NCBI GenBank assembly: GCA_017524185.1
Contig: JAFWUG010000152.1
Span: 1-39,026, forward strand
Length of the DNA: 39,026 bases
Reading direction: 5' to 3'
Source of the DNA: Bacteroidales bacterium
GTDB lineage: Bacteria > Bacteroidota > Bacteroidia > Bacteroidales > Tenuifilaceae
Positions 36,939 to 39,026 of the stretch are shown piece after piece. Each line of letters begins with the position of its first letter. The stretch's first letter is position 1. The position numbers and the translations under genes were made by a program. The notes beneath the pieces were generated by a model. That model did not search any database, was not told where the DNA came from, and saw nothing but the letters and a program-made list of their open reading frames with translations.

Positions 36939-37874
36939 ATGAACAGAATAACACCTCCACCTCTTCAACGTGGCGACACCATTGGGCTTGTGGCCCCAGC
37001 GCGTTATGTAACGCAGCAAGAGATGCGGGCGGCTATTCATTTTTTCACCTCTCAGGGGTTCATGCTCAAAACATCGCCCCATTTGTTTTCGAGGCATTTT
37101 CAGATGGGAGGCACCGATATTGAGCGGGCAGCCGATTTTATGGCCATGGTAGAAGATACCGATGTGAAGGCCATTGTGTGCGCTCGGGCAGGATATGGCA
37201 GCGTGCGCATATTGGAGCATATCAATCTGCGTCGCTTGCAGGCAAATCCTAAGTGGATTGTGGGCAATGGCGATATAACGCAGCTGCATAGCATTATCTG
37301 CAATTGGTATGGAGTTGAGGTTTTGCAGGGCATATTGCCCTCCGAACTGCCCGCAGAGCCAGAAGCCAACGAGTCGTGCCAGATGCTCATCAGGGTGCTG
37401 TTGGGCGAAAATCCGCAATATGAGGTGCCAGCGCATTCGCTCAACCGTTTGGGCGAAGCAAGGGGGCAGCTTGTGGGTGGCAATTTGGCCACCCTGTCGA
37501 TGCAGATTGGTACCGATGGCGATGTGGTGCCGCAGGATAAAATTCTGTTCTTGGAGCAGGGGCATTGCCGTCCGTCGGAGGTGGATCGCATGATGATGCA
37601 CCTGAAACGTAGCGGAAAGCTCAAAGCAGTTGCAGGTTTGGTGGTTGGCTCGTTCCACAGCTTCATTGCCGAGGCCGAACCATTTGGGCTGTCGCCCTAC
37701 GAGATTGTACACGAAATTATGCAGGACTACGATGTTCCCATCTGCTTTGGTCTGCCATCGGGAACTGGCAATCGTAATCTTCCGCTTATCATGGGGCGCG
37801 AGGTGCATTTAGACGTAACGCCCACGGGTAGTCGTCTTGCATTTTCGGCCGCTCCCTATAACAGCCTCGTGTAG
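36939..37874 (+). CDS. S66 (LD-carboxypeptidase/MccF) family protein, catalytic residues altered
   Basis: The 311-residue protein has the S66 fold markers: [19 protein letters not shown] at the start, [47 protein letters not shown] and [17 protein letters not shown]. In active members the nucleophile Ser sits in G-x-S-D and the general base His follows the late P-x-G. Here these positions read Gly111 (GNGD) and Thr276 (SGTG); the Glu in FLEQ is kept. So a classical Ser-His-Glu triad is missing. I start at the ATG at 36939, where family-like sequence begins; 36891 would add 16 residues. Active relatives trim tetrapeptides in peptidoglycan recycling or hydrolyse microcin C7. Confidence 0.82.
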   Translation: MNRITPPPLQRGDTIGLVAPARYVTQQEMRAAIHFFTSQGFMLKTSPHLFSRHFQMGGTDIERAADFMAMVEDTDVKAIVCARAGYGSVRILEHINLRRLQANPKWIVGNGDITQLHSIICNWYGVEVLQGILPSELPAEPEANESCQMLIRVLLGENPQYEVPAHSLNRLGEARGQLVGGNLATLSMQIGTDGDVVPQDKILFLEQGHCRPSEVDRMMMHLKRSGKLKAVAGLVVGSFHSFIAEAEPFGLSPYEIVHEIMQDYDVPICFGLPSGTGNRNLPLIMGREVHLDVTPTGSRLAFSAAPYNSLV

Positions 37875-37886
37875 TGCGGTAAATAT

Positions 37887-38249
37887 ATGGCCACCAAAGA
37901 GTTAGGCGACAAGGGAGAGCGTTTAGCGGCTGAATATTTAGCCGCTAAGGGCTATACCATTTTGCATACCAATTGGCGTTGGCAGCATAAGGAATTAGAT
38001 TTGGTTGCCTTGCAAGGACAAGAGCTGGTGGTGGTAGAGGTAAAAACGCGTCAGAGTTTGCAGTGGCAGATGCCCTACGAGGCGGTGAGCCGTAAAAAGC
38101 AGCGCAACATAGTGCAGGCGGCCGATGCCTATGCCAGCCGCCTCGATGCCGACTACGATGTGCGTTTCGATGTAATATCAATTGTTTGGAATAACGGAAG
38201 CTACATCGTTGAACATATTGAAGATGCTTTTACGCCGTTGTTGCTGTAG
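37887..38249 (+). CDS. YraN family (UPF0102) endonuclease-like protein
   Basis: The 120-residue protein has the YraN pattern: LGDKGERLAAEYLAAKGY at the start, the nuclease-like core ELDLVALQGQELVVVEVKTR (Glu, Asp, Glu-Val-Lys) and the conserved AVSRKKQRNIVQAADAY helix. The fold belongs to the restriction-endonuclease-like superfamily, with Asp and the ExK pair as candidate metal ligands. The biological role is not established. It lies 12 bp after the S66 gene and probably shares its transcript. Confidence 0.9.
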   Translation: MATKELGDKGERLAAEYLAAKGYTILHTNWRWQHKELDLVALQGQELVVVEVKTRQSLQWQMPYEAVSRKKQRNIVQAADAYASRLDADYDVRFDVISIVWNNGSYIVEHIEDAFTPLLL

Positions 38250-38293
38250 GATATTGTTTTTCGTACGTGGTAGGTGATTTTCCGCGCATGTAC

Positions 38294-38314
38294 GGACGCG
38301 ATTTTATCGCGTCC
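38294..38314 (+). repeat. REP-like hairpin, copy A
   Basis: GGACGCGAT, loop TTT, ATCGCGTCC, a perfect 9-bp stem preceded by GTAC. It belongs to the same family as the hairpins at 38454 and 38676. Confidence 0.85.
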
Positions 38315-38324
38315 TATGTAGTGG

Positions 38325-38344
38325 CGAACGCCTCCGAGCGTTCG
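38325..38344 (+). repeat. Hairpin with CTCCGAG centre, copy 1
   Basis: CGAACGC pairs with GCGTTCG across a 6-nt loop CTCCGA. The centre CTCCGAG recurs in the hairpin at 38763-38779 with a different stem. Confidence 0.6.
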
Positions 38345-38372
38345 TGGGTACAGGCGTTTGTGGCATGGGCGC

Positions 38373-38391
38373 GGACGCACGCGGTGCGTCC
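38373..38391 (+). repeat. Hairpin GGACGCAC / GTGCGTCC
   Basis: A perfect 8-bp stem with loop GCG. The first five bases of the stem equal those of the GGACGCGAT family, so it may be a variant of it. Confidence 0.6.
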
Positions 38392-38453
38392 ATACAGTGC
38401 CAATATACACACAAATAGTTGGTTATTAAGTATTTATGCATACATGTCTGTAC

Positions 38454-38473
38454 GGACGCGATTTATCGCGTCC
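38454..38473 (+). repeat. REP-like hairpin, copy B
   Basis: GGACGCGAT, loop TT, ATCGCGTCC, preceded by CTGTAC. A GGGACAA unit follows 42 nt downstream of its start. Confidence 0.85.
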
Positions 38474-38495
38474 TCTTGCGCCGTTGCTCGCGAAT

Positions 38496-38527
38496 GGGAC
38501 AATGGATCATACTCTCCTTGTTTTGCG
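38496..38527 (+). repeat. GGGACAAGG-type unit, copy 1
   Basis: GGGACAATGG, a 10-nt centre, CTCCTTGTTTTGCG. It is a diverged relative of the units at 38718 and 38864. Confidence 0.55.
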
Positions 38528-38559
38528 CCCATACGCTGTTCTCGGCAGCGGCAATGCCA

Positions 38560-38590
38560 CAGCCAAACATGCATTGCGAGGTTTTGGCTG
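38560..38590 (+). repeat. Long hairpin CAGCCAAA / TTTGGCTG
   Basis: An 8-bp perfect stem with a 15-nt loop. Further pairing outside (AGCGG with CCGCT) could extend it. Confidence 0.55.
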
Positions 38591-38675
38591 GCCGCTGAGC
38601 CTGCCGAAGCGAAAAGCAGCGCGGCAAGGCTGCGGCAGCCTCAGCCATGGAATGCATCCCCCATGTTGCTGTACG

Positions 38676-38693
38676 GACGCGATTTATCGCGTC
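38676..38693 (+). repeat. REP-like hairpin, copy C
   Basis: GACGCGAT, loop TT, ATCGCGTC, preceded by CTGTACG. Again a GGGA unit follows about 42 nt downstream. Confidence 0.85.
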
Positions 38694-38717
38694 ATCATAC
38701 CCGACCTTTGTTCGGAA

Positions 38718-38746
38718 GGGATAAGGGCGTATGCCGCCTTGTTTCG
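38718..38746 (+). repeat. GGGACAAGG-type unit, copy 2
   Basis: GGGATAAGGGCG, TATGCCG, CCTTGTTTCGCG. It is intermediate in sequence between copies 1 and 3. Confidence 0.55.
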
Positions 38747-38762
38747 CGCTGTACCAACACGA

Positions 38763-38779
38763 TGCTCTCTCCGAGAGCA
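38763..38779 (+). repeat. Hairpin with CTCCGAG centre, copy 2
   Basis: TGCTCTC pairs with GAGAGCA across a 3-nt loop TCC. The centre shares CTCCGAG with the hairpin at 38325. Confidence 0.55.
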
Positions 38780-38820
38780 CAAACGGCAAGGATGCAGTTT
38801 GACTCCATAGCTGCTCCACG

Positions 38821-38851
38821 AAAAAAGCGGCCTGCATTGCTGCAAGGCCGC
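38821..38851 (-). terminator. Probable terminator of the right-edge gene
   Basis: On the minus strand GCGGCC pairs with GGCCGC, with additional TGCA pairing inside, and six T residues follow. It lies 51 nt after the stop codon of the partial gene at 38902. Confidence 0.7.
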
Positions 38852-38866
38852 CTTTTCTCGCTTGGG

Positions 38867-38888
38867 ACAAGGGGGCATGCCCCCTTGT
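38867..38888. repeat. 22-bp perfect palindrome (GGGACAAGG-type unit, copy 3)
   Basis: The two 11-base halves (ACAAGGGGGCA and TGCCCCCTTGT) are exact reverse complements with no spacer. Flanks GGG and TTC match copies 1 and 2. It lies between the partial gene and its terminator hairpin. Confidence 0.75.
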
Positions 38889-38901
38889 TTCACGTGCTGG
38901 A

Positions 38902-39026
38902 TTATTTCTTCAGCAATTGCTCAACCAATTTCTTGAGTTCATCAACCTGCTGTTTCAGTTCGTCTTTCTCGGCTTTTAATTCCTTTATGGCCTCAACCAA
39001 CACAGGAACAACCGAGCCATACTCAA
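38902..39026 (-). CDS. C-terminal end of a tail-fibre/endosialidase-chaperone-like protein (partial)
   Basis: Only the last 40 residues plus the stop are in the window: EYGSVVPVLVEAIKELKAEK and then a heptad-rich coiled coil DELKQQVDELKKLVEQLLKK. The pattern YGSVVPVLVEAIKE is typical for the end of the intramolecular chaperone of endosialidase (S74-like) in tail-fibre-domain proteins of Bacteroidota. Such proteins are surface or phage-derived fibres whose C-terminal domain trimerises and may be cleaved off. With only the tail visible, the full gene's role cannot be judged. Confidence 0.6.
   Translation of the reverse strand, partial: EYGSVVPVLVEAIKELKAEKDELKQQVDELKKLVEQLLKK

Larger units (their letters stand above)
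38250..38901. other. Hairpin-rich repeat island, no genes
   Basis: About 650 bases with at least six distinct palindromic units, several of them repeated. Two overlapping open frames (38436-38810 plus, 38463-38870 minus) run through the repeats, have low-complexity content and no family resemblance, so I treat the region as non-coding. Confidence 0.7.

Noticed and set aside
36912-37808. Long antisense frame over the S66 gene (298 codons)
   Set aside because: The plus-strand frame has clear S66 motifs; the antisense product has no recognisable pattern.
38436-38870. Two overlapping open frames of 124 and 135 codons on opposite strands
   Set aside because: They run through palindromic repeats; composition is unusual and neither resembles a protein family.
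38290-38893. Possible CRISPR array
   Set aside because: Copies are few, palindromic, unevenly spaced and diverged, with no uniform spacers or cas genes.

Overview
The window looks like chromosome from a member of the Bacteroidota, most likely the order Bacteroidales. The reasons are that promoters repeatedly match the Bacteroidota -7 element TAnnTTTG, in several cases with TTG or TTTG about 19-20 bp upstream; ribosome binding sites are weak; and the protein families are typical of the phylum (HmuY lipoprotein, CHU_C/gliding-type C-terminal domain, PorP/SprF, carboxypeptidase-like regulatory domains). The type IX secretion (T9SS) proteins and a chemotaxis receptor argue against a typical gut Bacteroides. 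I cannot name the species from this sequence alone.

Layout. 1-780: a 5'-truncated IS5-family transposase running off the left edge, then an AT-rich leader holding a 42-nt direct repeat. 782-5075: a heme/iron acquisition operon (TonB-dependent receptor, HmuY-like lipoprotein, PepSY-type membrane protein). 5173-8740, minus strand: an exported carboxypeptidase-regulatory-domain protein, a Y-family DNA polymerase with a translationally coupled small partner, and a VanZ-like protein. 8783-13761: an exported protein of unknown function, then a tight four-gene cluster with an exported protein, a T9SS type B cargo, its PorP/SprF partner and an alpha/beta hydrolase. 13864-16751, minus: S41 protease, membrane protein, radC. 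16918-21404, plus: Lrp regulator and AEC transporter, then dtd, MazG-like, deoC, trxA, thyA. 21467-23677, minus: a membrane/regulator operon under a promoter overlapped by a perfect palindrome. 24173-25429: metK behind a SAM-II riboswitch. 25573-31721: a second carboxypeptidase-regulatory-domain protein, typA, an O6-alkylguanine-DNA alkyltransferase and a chemotaxis receptor. 31901-36807: tRNA-Gln with glnS, folB, a DUF3820 protein, tRNA-Lys and metG. 36939-38249: an S66 (LD-carboxypeptidase) homologue and YraN. 38250-38901: a hairpin-rich repeat island. 38902-39026: the C-terminus of a protein that runs off the right edge.

Functional links. The first operon probably captures heme at the cell surface and imports it through a TonB-energised receptor. 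The T9SS cluster encodes a secreted cargo next to the SprF partner that type B cargos generally need. MetK makes S-adenosylmethionine, and its mRNA leader carries an aptamer for that same product. deoC, trxA and thyA all serve nucleotide and redox metabolism.

The most interesting observations are the SAM-II riboswitch on metK; an S66 peptidase homologue in which both the nucleophile Ser and the catalytic His positions appear replaced; the T9SS type B cluster with an unrecognised exported partner; the Y-family polymerase with its small coupled partner; and the hairpin island at the right end. I saw no CRISPR array, prophage module or complete insertion sequence.
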